Source of the DNA: DASYTH01 sp036002505
GTDB taxonomy: Bacteria; Actinomycetota; Actinomycetes; Mycobacteriales; Pseudonocardiaceae
Assembly (NCBI RefSeq): GCF_036002505.1
Contig: NZ_DASYTH010000419.1
Span: forward strand, 15,265 to 79,264
Length of the DNA stretch: 64,000 bases
Reading direction: 5' to 3'
This document shows, one piece after another, positions 16,410 to 24,634 of this stretch (its first letter is position 1; every line of letters begins with the position of its first letter). Under the pieces are notes generated by a model. That model made no database searches. It was not told the DNA's origin and saw nothing but the letters and a program-made list of their open reading frames with translations. Position numbers and translations under genes: made by a program.

Positions 16410-17915
16410 TCACCAGTTCGTCAGCAGCAAGTGGTTCACCAGCAGGGCGACGGCCGCGCCCGCGGCGAGCCAGCCGCGCCGGGTGGACGCGGGCAGCAGC
16501 GCCGCGCCGGCCACCAGCCATACCGCGAACGGTAGCCAGATCCGCTCCACCTCGGCTTTGGACAGGCCGGACAGGGCGGCGGTGAGCACGGCCAGCGCGG
16601 CCGCGCGGACGAGCATGACCACCGGTTCGGCGGGCGGGCGGCCGGGGAGCCCGTTGTGGAAATGGGGCGCGGCGCGGCGCAAACCGGCGGCCGCGGCCGG
16701 GCCGGTTGCGAGCACGAGGCAGGCGAGGTCGGCCCAGACCCAGTACGCATACGGGCGGAACTCGGCGATGCTCTGGTGGTAGCGCTCGACGACGAGGTGG
16801 TAGCCGTCCAGCCACCAGAACCCGGCGAGGGCGAACGCGGCGACCACGGCCAGCGCGCCGAGGACCCCGAGCACCAGGGCACGCCAGTTGCGGGTGGCCC
16901 AGATGACGGCGAGCGCGATGGGGCTCATCAGCACGAGTCCGTACGACAGGAAGATCCCGAAGCCGAGCAACACACCCGCTCCCAGGCACAACGCCGCGCG
17001 CACCCCGGGGGATCCGGCGAGTCCCCGGTTCCAGCACGCGAGTCCCCGGTTCCAGCGCCTGAGTTCCCGATTCCGAACTGCGAACTCGCGGTCCTGAGCC
17101 GGGGACTCGCGAGACTGAGCCGGGGACTCGCGGGATCCCCCGAGGGCGAGGAGGGCGATGCCGGTGGCGGTGACGCCGGCGAAGAGGGCGTCGGCGGAGA
17201 CGCCCATCCAGACGGCGCCGGGGAGGAGGGCGACGAACGGGAGGGCGGCGCGGGCAAGATCGCGGCGGCCGAGGGCGGAGATGGTGACCGGGACGGCTGC
17301 TGCGGTGGCGGCGGAGATGAGGACACAGAGGAGGGCGGCCGGGGTGCCGCCGCCGAGGCCGATGCGGTCCAACCAGACGAAGATCAGGGTGGCGCCGGGC
17401 GGGTGGCCGGCGACGTGGGTGATCCAGGAGTCGGGCTGGCCGTCGAGGATCCGGTCGGTGAAAGTGCGGAGCATGGTCGGGATGTCGGTGATACCGGGGA
17501 CCTGGGAGACGTACTCGTCGTCGGTGGTGAGGCGGGTGGCGACGCCGTGCGACCAGCCGTCGACCAGGGCCAGGGACAGGGTCCACAGCACGGCGAGGAG
17601 GTAGCCGGCGGCGAGGGCGCGGCGCCAGGGCAGCCGCTCGGCCAGGGGCGGACCCCAGGCGACCGCGGCCACCGCGATCAGCACGGCCAGCGGCGTTCCC
17701 GGCCCAAGATGCGGCAGCCACTCGCCGAGCACCGGCCACTCGCCGAACGTGGTGGGGGCGCCGGGAAAGCGGGGGTCGCCATGCAACCGGACCTGAAAGG
17801 CGAACCCGATCGCCGTGGCCAGGCCGACCAGCCCGAGGGCCGCACCGCCGGCGACCAGGTCCGCGCGGACCCCTCGTTGACGCCGCGCGGCCGGCCGGGT
17901 GGAGAGCATCGACAC
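16410..17915 (-). CDS. Polytopic membrane protein, GT-C glycosyltransferase-like
   Basis: 501-aa protein with about 12 membrane segments and a large early loop (residues about 95-165) containing DEYVSQVPGITDIPTMLRTF and HVAGHPPGATL. This is characteristic of actinobacterial GT-C-like membrane proteins of unknown substrate. It is first in an operon with a response regulator and kinase. Residues about 259-303, in a loop between membrane segments, are encoded by an inserted palindromic repeat and read as RESPAQ/NREL/NRGL units unlike the rest. Removing them would leave a normal loop. Confidence 0.75.
   Translation of the reverse strand: MSMLSTRPAARRQRGVRADLVAGGAALGLVGLATAIGFAFQVRLHGDPRFPGAPTTFGEWPVLGEWLPHLGPGTPLAVLIAVAAVAWGPPLAERLPWRRALAAGYLLAVLWTLSLALVDGWSHGVATRLTTDDEYVSQVPGITDIPTMLRTFTDRILDGQPDSWITHVAGHPPGATLIFVWLDRIGLGGGTPAALLCVLISAATAAAVPVTISALGRRDLARAALPFVALLPGAVWMGVSADALFAGVTATGIALLALGGSRESPAQSRESPAQDREFAVRNRELRRWNRGLACWNRGLAGSPGVRAALCLGAGVLLGFGIFLSYGLVLMSPIALAVIWATRNWRALVLGVLGALAVVAAFALAGFWWLDGYHLVVERYHQSIAEFRPYAYWVWADLACLVLATGPAAAAGLRRAAPHFHNGLPGRPPAEPVVMLVRAAALAVLTAALSGLSKAEVERIWLPFAVWLVAGAALLPASTRRGWLAAGAAVALLVNHLLLTNW
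17005..17141. repeat. Palindromic dispersed repeat (CGCGAGTCCCC family), copy 2, in frame inside a gene
   Basis: GGGGGATCC-GGCGAGTCCCCGG (17007-17028) faces CCGGGGACTCGCGGGATCCC (from 17119). Between them lie two direct copies of a GCGAGTCCCCGGTTCCAGC-like unit, a nested GAGTTC...GAACTGCGAACTC hairpin, and two copies of GAGCCGGGGACTCGCG. The modules are those of copy 1 at 12750-12846. The insert is a multiple of three relative to the host gene and keeps its frame open. Confidence 0.75.
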
Positions 17916-18059
17916 CCCGGAACCCTAGCCCTGTCAGGGCTGTCACGCCGGCACGGCGGGAACTTTCGTCAGCACTCCGTAACAAGTGGGCCAGCCGTTA
18001 CCTTTTAGTAAGCGTGGCAAGGGTTCTGCCGCCGTCCACCGTGGAATTAACTTGGGTGT

Positions 18060-18713
18060 ATGGATCTCGTGGACGTGGTGCTGCCCTGTTTGGACGAGGC
18101 GGCCGCGCTGCCGGGGGTGCTCGCCGCCATTCCCACCGGGTACCGGGCGATCGTGGTCGACAACGGCTCGTCCGACGGTTCCCCGGAGGTGGCCGCCGAG
18201 CACGGCGCGACGGTCGTGCACGAGCCGCGGCGCGGCTACGGGGCCGCCGTGCACACCGGGCTCGAGCACGCTACCGCGGAGATCGTCTGCTTCCTGGACG
18301 CGGACGGCTCGCTCGACCCGGGTGAGCTGCCGACCCTGGTCCGGCTGGTCGGCGACGGCCACGCCCGGCTCGCCGTCGGCCGCCGAATCCCGGCCGGGCG
18401 AGGCGCCTGGCCCTGGCACGCGCGCGCCGGAAACCGGGTCCTGGCAACGATTCTGCGCCGCCGCGGGCTCCCGGTCACGGACATCGCACCGATCCGCGCC
18501 GCCCGCCGCACCGACCTGCTCGGCCTCGGCGTCCGCGACCGCGCCTTCGGCTACCCGCTCGAGCTGCTGATCAGGGCCGCCGACGCGCAGTGGCCGGTGG
18601 TCGAGGTCGACGTCGCCTACCGCCCGCGGGCAACCGGCACCCGCTCGAAGGTGTCCGGCTCGGTCCGCGGCACCTTCCGCGCCGTCCGCGACATGGCCGG
18701 CGTGCTCCGGTGA
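18060..18713 (+). CDS. Glycosyltransferase family 2
   Basis: 217-aa soluble GT-A fold enzyme transferring a sugar from a nucleotide or polyprenyl donor. VVLPCLDEAAALPGVL opens the donor site, VDNGSSDGSPEVA is the GT2 signature, and FLDADGSLDP carries the metal-binding DxD. The C-terminal part (FGYPLELLIRAADAQWPVVE, RATGTRSKVSGS) matches the short dolichyl-phosphate-mannose-synthase-like group. The next gene starts in a GTGA overlap with its stop. Confidence 0.88.
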   Translation: MDLVDVVLPCLDEAAALPGVLAAIPTGYRAIVVDNGSSDGSPEVAAEHGATVVHEPRRGYGAAVHTGLEHATAEIVCFLDADGSLDPGELPTLVRLVGDGHARLAVGRRIPAGRGAWPWHARAGNRVLATILRRRGLPVTDIAPIRAARRTDLLGLGVRDRAFGYPLELLIRAADAQWPVVEVDVAYRPRATGTRSKVSGSVRGTFRAVRDMAGVLR

Positions 18714-19375
18714 CCTGCCTCCTGGTGGTGGCGAAGGCTCCGGTCGCCGGCTTCGCCAAGACTCGTCTGAGTCCGGAAATCGGTGCGCGCCAAGCCGCCC
18801 GGCTCGCCGCCGCCGCCCTCCTCGACACCCTGGACGCCGTGCTCACCACACCGGACACGATCCCCGTCGTGGCCGTCACCGGCGACCTCACCCGAGCCGA
18901 ACGCGCTGCCGAGCTCGCCACCGCGCTCGCCCACTGCACGGTCATTCCTCAGCGTGGCCACGACTTCGCCACCCGCCTGGCCAACGCCCACGCCGACATC
19001 GCCACTCTCCACAGTGGACTTCCGGTGCTCCAGATCGGCATGGACACCCCGCAGCTGCACCCGGAACTTCTCGCCGAGTCCATCGACACCCTGCACACTC
19101 CGGGCACCGACGCCGTCCTCGGCCCGGCCACCGACGGCGGCTGGTGGGCCCTCGGCCTCCGTTCCCCGGTCCACGCCACCGTGCTGCGCGAGGTTCCCAT
19201 GTCCCGTCCGGACACCGGTGCCCGCACCAACCACGCCCTGCGGCGCGCCGGACTCACGGTCAGCGAACTTCCCCAACTGTCCGATGTGGACACCGTGGCC
19301 GACGCGTTCCAGGTCGCCGCGCTGGCCCCAATGGGCCGGTTCGCCGCCGAAATGCTCGCGGAGGTACCGGGTTGA
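18710..19375 (+). CDS. DUF2064 (TIGR04282-type) glycosyltransferase-like protein
   Basis: 221-aa protein of the DUF2064 family, a GT-A-like fold related to nucleotidyl/glycosyl transferases; some homologues are annotated in arsenosugar synthesis. Signature parts are VVAKAPVAGFAKTRLSPEIG at the N-terminus, QIGMDTPQL and GPATDGGWWALGL. The start GTG 18710 overlaps the GT2 stop (GTGA). The downstream methyltransferase starts in a TTGA overlap, so the three genes form one tightly coupled operon. No arsenic genes are nearby. Confidence 0.82.
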   Translation: MTCLLVVAKAPVAGFAKTRLSPEIGARQAARLAAAALLDTLDAVLTTPDTIPVVAVTGDLTRAERAAELATALAHCTVIPQRGHDFATRLANAHADIATLHSGLPVLQIGMDTPQLHPELLAESIDTLHTPGTDAVLGPATDGGWWALGLRSPVHATVLREVPMSRPDTGARTNHALRRAGLTVSELPQLSDVDTVADAFQVAALAPMGRFAAEMLAEVPG

Positions 19376-19998
19376 GGCACCGCGCCACCGCCTTCGAACC
19401 GGGCCTCCTGGGTCGCCGCTGCTGGCTGGAACTGGCCACCGGCGAACGGATCAGCCTCCCCATTCACCGTTGGCGATCCGACTCCGGTCCCGGCGACGAA
19501 CTGCTCCTGACCCACTGCACCGGCCCGACCCTGGACGTCGGCTGCGGACCAGGCCGCCTCACCGTCGCCCTCGTCGACCGCGGGATCGTTGCGCTGGGCG
19601 TCGACATCTCCCCCGTCGCCGTCCGGCTCACCCTGGCCCGCGGCGCACCGGCACTGCGGCGGGACGTGTTCGGCCGCCTGCCGGGCGAAGGCCGCTGGCG
19701 TCACGTACTGCTGGCCGACGGAAACATCGGGATCGGCGGCGACCCGGTCCGGCTCCTGCGGCGACTGGCCGAACTCCTCCACCGCGACGGAAGTGCCTTG
19801 GTGGAGCTGGATCCGCCGGGCCGCGGCCTGCACCGCTCCCACGTCCGGGTCGCCGGCTCCGCCTGGTTCGACTGGGCCTGGCTCGGCGTGGACGCCCTGC
19901 CGGACGCGGCGGCTCAGGCCGGAATGGCCGCCCGCTGGGTGCGGGAGCAGGCCGGACGCTGGTTCGCCGAGCTGGTCAGCCGTTCCGCTCCCGTCTGA
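19372..19998 (+). CDS. Class I SAM-dependent methyltransferase
   Basis: 208-aa methyltransferase. The SAM motif is LDVGCGPGRLTVALVDRG near residue 50, followed by GVDISPVAV. The start is TTG 19372, overlapping the DUF2064 stop, with a strong GGAGGT ribosome site 7 bp upstream. It is the third gene of the GT2-DUF2064-methyltransferase operon, which suggests methylation of a glycan or glycolipid. The end overlaps the convergent DUF2127 gene by 23 bp. Confidence 0.83.
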   Translation: MRHRATAFEPGLLGRRCWLELATGERISLPIHRWRSDSGPGDELLLTHCTGPTLDVGCGPGRLTVALVDRGIVALGVDISPVAVRLTLARGAPALRRDVFGRLPGEGRWRHVLLADGNIGIGGDPVRLLRRLAELLHRDGSALVELDPPGRGLHRSHVRVAGSAWFDWAWLGVDALPDAAAQAGMAARWVREQAGRWFAELVSRSAPV

Positions 19999-20455
19999 GC
20001 TGCCGGTACTCCCGCAGCACCAGAACGATGATCACGACGTCGATGGCCGCGAAGATCGGGAGCGCGAGGGAACCCGTGCGGGCAGCCCGGTAGAGCTCGT
20101 AGACGACGAAGCCGGCGAGCACGACGGCGGCGACGGGGTAGGCGGGCATGAGCCTGCGCAGCAGGGCGATCACCAGGGCGATCTTGATCAGGCCGTGCAG
20201 CAGCAGGTAGATGATCGCGAACGTGCGGGTGGAGCCGTCGGCGAAGTCGTGTGCGGCCTTGCTGAGGTGCCGGGCGAGCGTGCCCTCGTGATCGCCGAGG
20301 AGGTCGCGGGTGATCACCGCGTTGGCCAGTCCGGTGATCGCGGACGGCGGGATGACCGCCAGCACCAGCGCGCCGACCACTTGGACGGCGCCGTCGACGC
20401 CCTTCACCGTGACGGCGACGTCGAACAGCTTCTCGGTGGTGGTCCTTGCCCTCAC
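19976..20455 (-). CDS. DUF2127 membrane protein
   Basis: 159-aa protein with about four membrane segments. The family pattern is clear: VKGVDGAVQVVGALVL, YLLLHGLIKIALVIALL, a YP pair, FVVYELYRAARTGS and EYRQLRRER at the end. Function is unknown. Start GTG 20455 (RARTTTEKLF) is chosen, although an in-frame upstream codon at 20491 is possible. No clear ribosome site is visible for either. Confidence 0.72.
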   Translation of the reverse strand: MRARTTTEKLFDVAVTVKGVDGAVQVVGALVLAVIPPSAITGLANAVITRDLLGDHEGTLARHLSKAAHDFADGSTRTFAIIYLLLHGLIKIALVIALLRRLMPAYPVAAVVLAGFVVYELYRAARTGSLALPIFAAIDVVIIVLVLREYRQLRRERNG

Positions 20456-20490
20456 CAGAACCAGTGTGCCGGAGAAAGCACAGAGCCACA

Positions 20491-20612
20491 CGCGGGCGGG
20501 CGAGGGGTGAATCCGCCCGCGTGCGGCTCCGCTTCGGAGCCCCTCGATGGAGCTCTCGGCCGGCTCGGGGGCATCGAGCCGGGGTTGGTCTCGGCCGCGC
20601 CCTGCGGCCGAG
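20491..20612. terminator. Hairpin cluster after the HtrA gene
   Basis: Several perfect stems lie between the HtrA stop and the DUF2127 start: CGCGGGCGG/CCGCCCGCG (20491-20521), GCTCCG/CGGAGC, CGGCTCG/CGAGCCG and CTCGGCCGC/GCGGCCGAG (20590-20612). The last one, nearest the HtrA stop, is the likely terminator. Confidence 0.6.
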
Positions 20613-20620
20613 CGTCTGTG

Positions 20621-22129
20621 TCAGCCGACGGTCTGCCCGGTGAGGGTGACGTCGACGGTGCGGGAACCGAGCACCAGCTTCACGGTGTCGCCGGGGTTGT
20701 GCGCGCGGACCGCGGCGACCAGGGCGTCGGAGGTGTCGATGCGCCGGCCGTCGAGCTGGGTGACCACGTCGCCCTGCTGCAGCCCGGCCTTGGCCGCCGG
20801 TCCGTCCGGGTTGACGCTCTGGATCTTGGCGCCGGAGCCGGCCGGGGTGTTGTCGGTGACCTGGACGCCGAGCACGGTCTGGGTGGCCTTGCCGGTCTTG
20901 GCGATCTCGTCGGCGGTGCGCCGCGCCTGGTCGATCGGGATGGCGAAGCCGATGCCCACCGAGCCGGCGTCGGAGTTGGCGCTGCGCGGGCTGTAGATGG
21001 CCGAGTTGATCCCGATCACCCGGCCCTGCAGGTCCACCAGCGGGCCGCCGGAGTTGCCGGGGTTGATCGCGGCGTCGGTCTGGATGGCGTCCATCACGGT
21101 GGTCTGGTCGCCCTGGTCGCCGCCCGCCCGGGTGGGCCGGTGCAGCGCGCTGACGATGCCGGAGGTGACCGTGCCGGTCAGCTCGAACGGCGAGCCGATC
21201 GCCACCACGCCCTGGCCCACCCGAAGATCGTCGGAGCGGCCCAGGTCGACGACCGGCAGGCCGCTGACGCCCTGCGCCTTGACCACGGCGACGTCGGAGT
21301 TGGGATCCCGGCCGACGACGCTGGCGCTGGCCGTCTTGCCGTCCTGGAACACCGCGACGATCTGACCGCCGTCGACCGCCTCGGCGATCACGTGGTTGTT
21401 CGTCACGATCAGGCCGTCGGAGCTGATGACGAAGCCGGACCCCTCCCCTGCGGCGGTCCTGCTCCGCACCTGCAACTCGACGACGCTCGGCAGCACCTTG
21501 GCCGCCGCGCCCTCGACCGTGCCGGTGGCCGCCGGCGCCGTGGTGTTCGAGGCCGGCCGCGGCTGGTCCAGCGCGTTGGTCACCGGACCGCTGGGCGCGG
21601 CCCGGTTGTCGGCGACGAGGTAGCCGCCGGCCGCACCGGCACCGCCACCGACGATCAGGGCGAGCACGACCAGCCCGGCCACCAGCCCGCGGCGTCCCTT
21701 CTCGGGGGCCGGAGGAACGTTCCGCGGTGGAATCGGCGGCAAGGTGTAGCCGGAGGTGGTCCCCGGCTGCCCCTGCCCACTGGCGAACGCCGTGCCGAAC
21801 AGCACCGGCTCGGCCAGCCGCGGGTCGGGGTTGCCCCGGGGGCTCGCCGACGACCACGGATTCGGGTCCGCCGGGCGCGGTTCGGGGTTCTCCGGGGGGT
21901 TCGCCGGCGCCCACAGGTTCGGCTCGGCGGGGCGCGGTTCGGGGTTCTCCGGCGGGCTTGCGGACGACCACGGGTTCGGGTCGGCCGGGTGGCGCTCCGG
22001 GGCGCCCGGGTGGCGCGGATCGGCCGGGGTCCAGGAACTGGACTGTTCCCGGTTTTCCGGCTGCCCCTGGTTCGCCGCCGCCCAGGGGTCCGACTCGGGC
22101 GCGGGCCCGTCCGGGTTGTGCTCGGTCAT
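20621..22129 (-). CDS. HtrA/DegP-type membrane-anchored serine protease with PDZ domain
   Basis: 502-aa protease for envelope protein quality control. It has a Pro-rich cytosolic N-terminus (1-145), one membrane segment (149-171), a trypsin-like domain with catalytic H246 (NNHV), D279 (SDVAVV) and S360 (NPGNSGGPL), and a PDZ domain (about 400-500). The N-terminus holds three imperfect repeats of a roughly 20-residue ADPNPWSSASPPENPEPRP unit. The counterpart in M. tuberculosis is PepD (Rv0983), encoded beside mprAB. Here mprB and mprA lie upstream on the same strand, with a DeoR gene between. MprAB control is inferred from that synteny. Confidence 0.9.
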   Translation of the reverse strand: MTEHNPDGPAPESDPWAAANQGQPENREQSSSWTPADPRHPGAPERHPADPNPWSSASPPENPEPRPAEPNLWAPANPPENPEPRPADPNPWSSASPRGNPDPRLAEPVLFGTAFASGQGQPGTTSGYTLPPIPPRNVPPAPEKGRRGLVAGLVVLALIVGGGAGAAGGYLVADNRAAPSGPVTNALDQPRPASNTTAPAATGTVEGAAAKVLPSVVELQVRSRTAAGEGSGFVISSDGLIVTNNHVIAEAVDGGQIVAVFQDGKTASASVVGRDPNSDVAVVKAQGVSGLPVVDLGRSDDLRVGQGVVAIGSPFELTGTVTSGIVSALHRPTRAGGDQGDQTTVMDAIQTDAAINPGNSGGPLVDLQGRVIGINSAIYSPRSANSDAGSVGIGFAIPIDQARRTADEIAKTGKATQTVLGVQVTDNTPAGSGAKIQSVNPDGPAAKAGLQQGDVVTQLDGRRIDTSDALVAAVRAHNPGDTVKLVLGSRTVDVTLTGQTVG

Positions 22130-22207
22130 AGGTCTACCTTGCGCCCTCGGAATAAGAACTGCCTGAGATCATGCTGTGGAGTCCTGAATAACCACCGGGC
22201 GCGGCGA

Positions 22208-22999
22208 TCAAACCGCCGCCTCGTCCGGGGTGCTGGCGAGGATCAGCTCACCGACCCGGTCGGTCAGCAGCTCGTGAACGTCCTCGGCGAGGCCGTCGTC
22301 GGTGACCAGCACGTGGGCCTCGTCGAGGCTGGCGATCGTGGAGATGCCGACGATGCCCCACTTGGTGTGGTCGGCCAGCACGACGAGCCGGCGGCCGGCC
22401 TCGACCAGCGCGCGGTCGGTCTCGCTCTCGTTGAGGTTCGGGGTGGTGAAGCCGGGTCCGTCGGCCATCCCGTGCACGCCGAGGAACACCACGTCCAGGT
22501 GCAGCGAGCGGAGCGTCTGCACGGCGACCGGGCCGACCAGCGCGTCGGACGGGGTGCGCACGCCGCCGGTGAGCACCACGGTGCGGTCGGTGCGGCCGGC
22601 CCGCTGCAGCGCGTCGGCCACCCGGATCGAGTTGGTGACCACGGTCAGCTCCGGCACGTCGTCGAGGAACCGGGCGAACGTCCAGGTGGTGGTGCCGGCG
22701 GAGATGCCGATGGCGGTGCCCGGGCGGATCAGCCCGGCGGCCCGGGCGCAGATCGCCTCCTTCTGCGGCAGCGCGCGCACCGACTTCGCCTCGAAGCCAG
22801 GCTCCTCGGTGCTGCGCCCGACCACGGACGTGGCGCCGCCGTACACCTTCTCCGCCAGGCCGCGCTTGGCGAGCACGTCCAGGTCCCGCCGGATGGTCAT
22901 GTCGGAGACACCCAGCCGGGTGACCAGCTCGTTCACCTGAACGGCGCCGGTGCGGCGGATCTCGTCCAGAATCAGTTCCTGACGCTGCCGTGCAAGCAC
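22208..22999 (-). CDS. DeoR/GlpR-family transcriptional regulator
   Basis: 263-aa sugar-responsive regulator. The N-terminal DeoR helix-turn-helix (QVNELVTRLGVSDMTIRRDL) is at about residues 20-39. The DeoRC sensor domain follows, with ISAGTTTWTFARFL, VVTNSI, LTGG and VVLADHTKWG, which bind phosphorylated sugars. The start is GTG 22999. It sits between HtrA and MprB, where mycobacteria have no such gene. No sugar operon is directly adjacent, so its target is unknown. Confidence 0.88.
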   Translation of the reverse strand: MLARQRQELILDEIRRTGAVQVNELVTRLGVSDMTIRRDLDVLAKRGLAEKVYGGATSVVGRSTEEPGFEAKSVRALPQKEAICARAAGLIRPGTAIGISAGTTTWTFARFLDDVPELTVVTNSIRVADALQRAGRTDRTVVLTGGVRTPSDALVGPVAVQTLRSLHLDVVFLGVHGMADGPGFTTPNLNESETDRALVEAGRRLVVLADHTKWGIVGISTIASLDEAHVLVTDDGLAEDVHELLTDRVGELILASTPDEAAV

Positions 23000-23053
23000 A
23001 ACAAAATACTACGCACTCGAACGGCGGATCTTGTGGGCTTCTCCGGAGCCGAT

Positions 23054-23121
23054 GTCCGACTTGTCGCGGGAACTACCCGTGACAAGTCGGACCCGTCGTG
23101 GGAACTTCCCGCGACAAGTCG
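23054..23121. repeat. Inverted/direct repeat cluster between mprB and the DeoR gene
   Basis: GTCCGACTTGTC (23054-23065) pairs perfectly with GACAAGTCGGAC (23081-23092). A further copy GGGAACTTCCCGCGACAAGTCG follows up to 23120 and repeats the internal GGGAACTACCCGTGACAAGTC with few changes. The position just after the mprB stop fits a terminator. The tandem copy suggests a dispersed repeat family. Confidence 0.6.
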
Positions 23122-24540
23122 TTAGGCGGGCACTCCGGGGAGGCGCAACGTGAACACCGCGCCGCCCTCGGGGGCATGGCCGGCAAGGACCTCGCCGCCG
23201 TGCCGGAGCGCCGCCTGCTTGACGATGGCGAGGCCGAGGCCGGAGCCGGGCAGCGTGCGGGCCTCCGACGAGCGGTAGAACCGGTCGAACACCCGAGGCA
23301 GGTCCTCGTCCTTGATCCCCGGGCCCTGGTCGGCCACCTGGAGCACGGCGAAGCCGTCGCCGGTCGGCCCGAGCCGGACCTGGACCGTGCCGGCCGGCGG
23401 GCTGAACTTGATCGCGTTGTCCAGCAGGTTGAGTACCGCCCGCTCCAGCGACCCGGCGTCGCCGATCAGCCGCCACGGCTGCACCACCACGTCGAAGTGC
23501 AGGTCCGCGGCGCGGCGCCGGGCCCGGTCCAGCGCCTGCTCCACGACGTCGCCGAGGTCCACCGGCTCCCAGACGATCTGCGTGGCGTCCTCGCGGGACA
23601 GCTCGACCAGGTCGCCGATGAGCTGGGTCAGCTCGTCCAACTGGGCGCGCACGTCGGCGTTGATCTCCTTCTTGTCCTTTTCGGACAGTGACGGGGCGTT
23701 CGGCGCCTCGGCGGCCAGCAGCAGCTCCAGGTTGGTACGCAAGGAGGTCAGCGGCGTGCGCAGCTCGTGCCCGGCGTCGGTGACCAGGCGGCGCTGGTGC
23801 TCCTGCGCCTCGGCCACCGCGCCGAGCATCGCGTTGAAGCTCAGCGTGAGCCGGGCCAGCTCGTCGTCCCCGCTGACCGGGATCGGCCGCAGGTCACCGG
23901 TTCTGGCCACCCGCTCGGTCGCCTGGGTGAGCCGCTGCACCGGGCGCAGGCTCCCCCGGGCCACCGCGGTACCGGCGAGGGCGGCGAGCACGATGCCCGC
24001 GCCGCCGATCACGATCAGCACGATCGCCAGGTTGGCGAGCGTGTCCTTGGTGGGCTTCAACGGCTGGGCGATCACCAGCGCCGCGGTGGCGCCGGACCCC
24101 GAGGCGGTCCCGATCCGGTAGGGCACCGCGAGGACCCGGGAGTCGGTGCGCGTATCGGTGCGAATGGACTGGGTGGACCGGCGGGCCGCCACCTGGAGCT
24201 CGTCGTTGCCGATCGGCGGACGGGTCACCGGCTCGGGCAGCAGCGAGTCGCCGTCGCCGTTGATGATGTCGAACTGGATGTCGGACAGCCGGAAGAAGTA
24301 CGTGGGGATCTTCTCGCCCCGGCTGCCCACCACGGTGGGGTCGTTCACCAGGCTGCTCGCCCGGCCCACCAGAGTGTCGTCGACCTGCTGGTACAGCCGC
24401 TGGTACACGGTGAGGTACGCGCCGATCGAGACGAGCGCCACCGCGGCCGCCACGCACACCGCGGCCAGCAGCGCCACCCGGGCCCGCAGCGACATCCGCT
24501 GGCGCCGGGGAACCGCCTGGTGCCGCTGAAGATCGATCAC
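23122..24540 (-). CDS. mprB: MprB-like sensor histidine kinase
   Basis: 472-aa kinase of the cell-envelope stress pair MprAB. A membrane segment (about 25-48), an extracytoplasmic sensor domain (about 50-160) and a second membrane segment (about 170-195) lead to HAMP (LRPVQRLTQATERVARTGDL). The H-box is DAGHELRTPLTSLRTNLELL, and the ATPase domain has NLLDNAIKFSPP, DQGPGI and GSGLGLAIV. GTG 24540 is preferred because GAGGTG lies 6-11 bases upstream. The downstream HtrA protease matches the known mprB-pepD arrangement. Confidence 0.88.
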   Translation of the reverse strand: MIDLQRHQAVPRRQRMSLRARVALLAAVCVAAAVALVSIGAYLTVYQRLYQQVDDTLVGRASSLVNDPTVVGSRGEKIPTYFFRLSDIQFDIINGDGDSLLPEPVTRPPIGNDELQVAARRSTQSIRTDTRTDSRVLAVPYRIGTASGSGATAALVIAQPLKPTKDTLANLAIVLIVIGGAGIVLAALAGTAVARGSLRPVQRLTQATERVARTGDLRPIPVSGDDELARLTLSFNAMLGAVAEAQEHQRRLVTDAGHELRTPLTSLRTNLELLLAAEAPNAPSLSEKDKKEINADVRAQLDELTQLIGDLVELSREDATQIVWEPVDLGDVVEQALDRARRRAADLHFDVVVQPWRLIGDAGSLERAVLNLLDNAIKFSPPAGTVQVRLGPTGDGFAVLQVADQGPGIKDEDLPRVFDRFYRSSEARTLPGSGLGLAIVKQAALRHGGEVLAGHAPEGGAVFTLRLPGVPA

Positions 24541-24565
24541 GCCATCACCTCGCAAGCCCGGTGAT

Positions 24566-24634
24566 GGCCGAACCCGCCGCCTCGCAGGCTCGGCGGCGGG
24601 GCAGTGTCGAATGGTTCGCTCGCAAGCTCGCTCA
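24566..24634 (-). repeat. Covarying stem-loop repeat, copy 1 (between mprA and mprB)
   Basis: Read on the minus strand: GCGAGCTTGCGAGCGAA, about 18 bases, then CCCGCCGCC-GAGCCTGCGA-GGCGGCGGG. The second copy at 27337-27398 has the same skeleton, but its stem reads CCCTGTCGCC/GGCGACAGGG. Paired positions changed together, so pairing is conserved. Here it fills the gap between the mprA stop and the mprB start. Confidence 0.7.

Noticed and set aside
19976..19998. Terminator expected between the convergent methyltransferase and DUF2127 genes
   Set aside because: The genes overlap by 23 bp and no hairpin stands out there.
19589..23125. 1178-codon plus-strand frame
   Set aside because: Antisense to DUF2127, HtrA and DeoR. 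Long frames on the complementary strand are expected in high-GC DNA and this one has no domain content.
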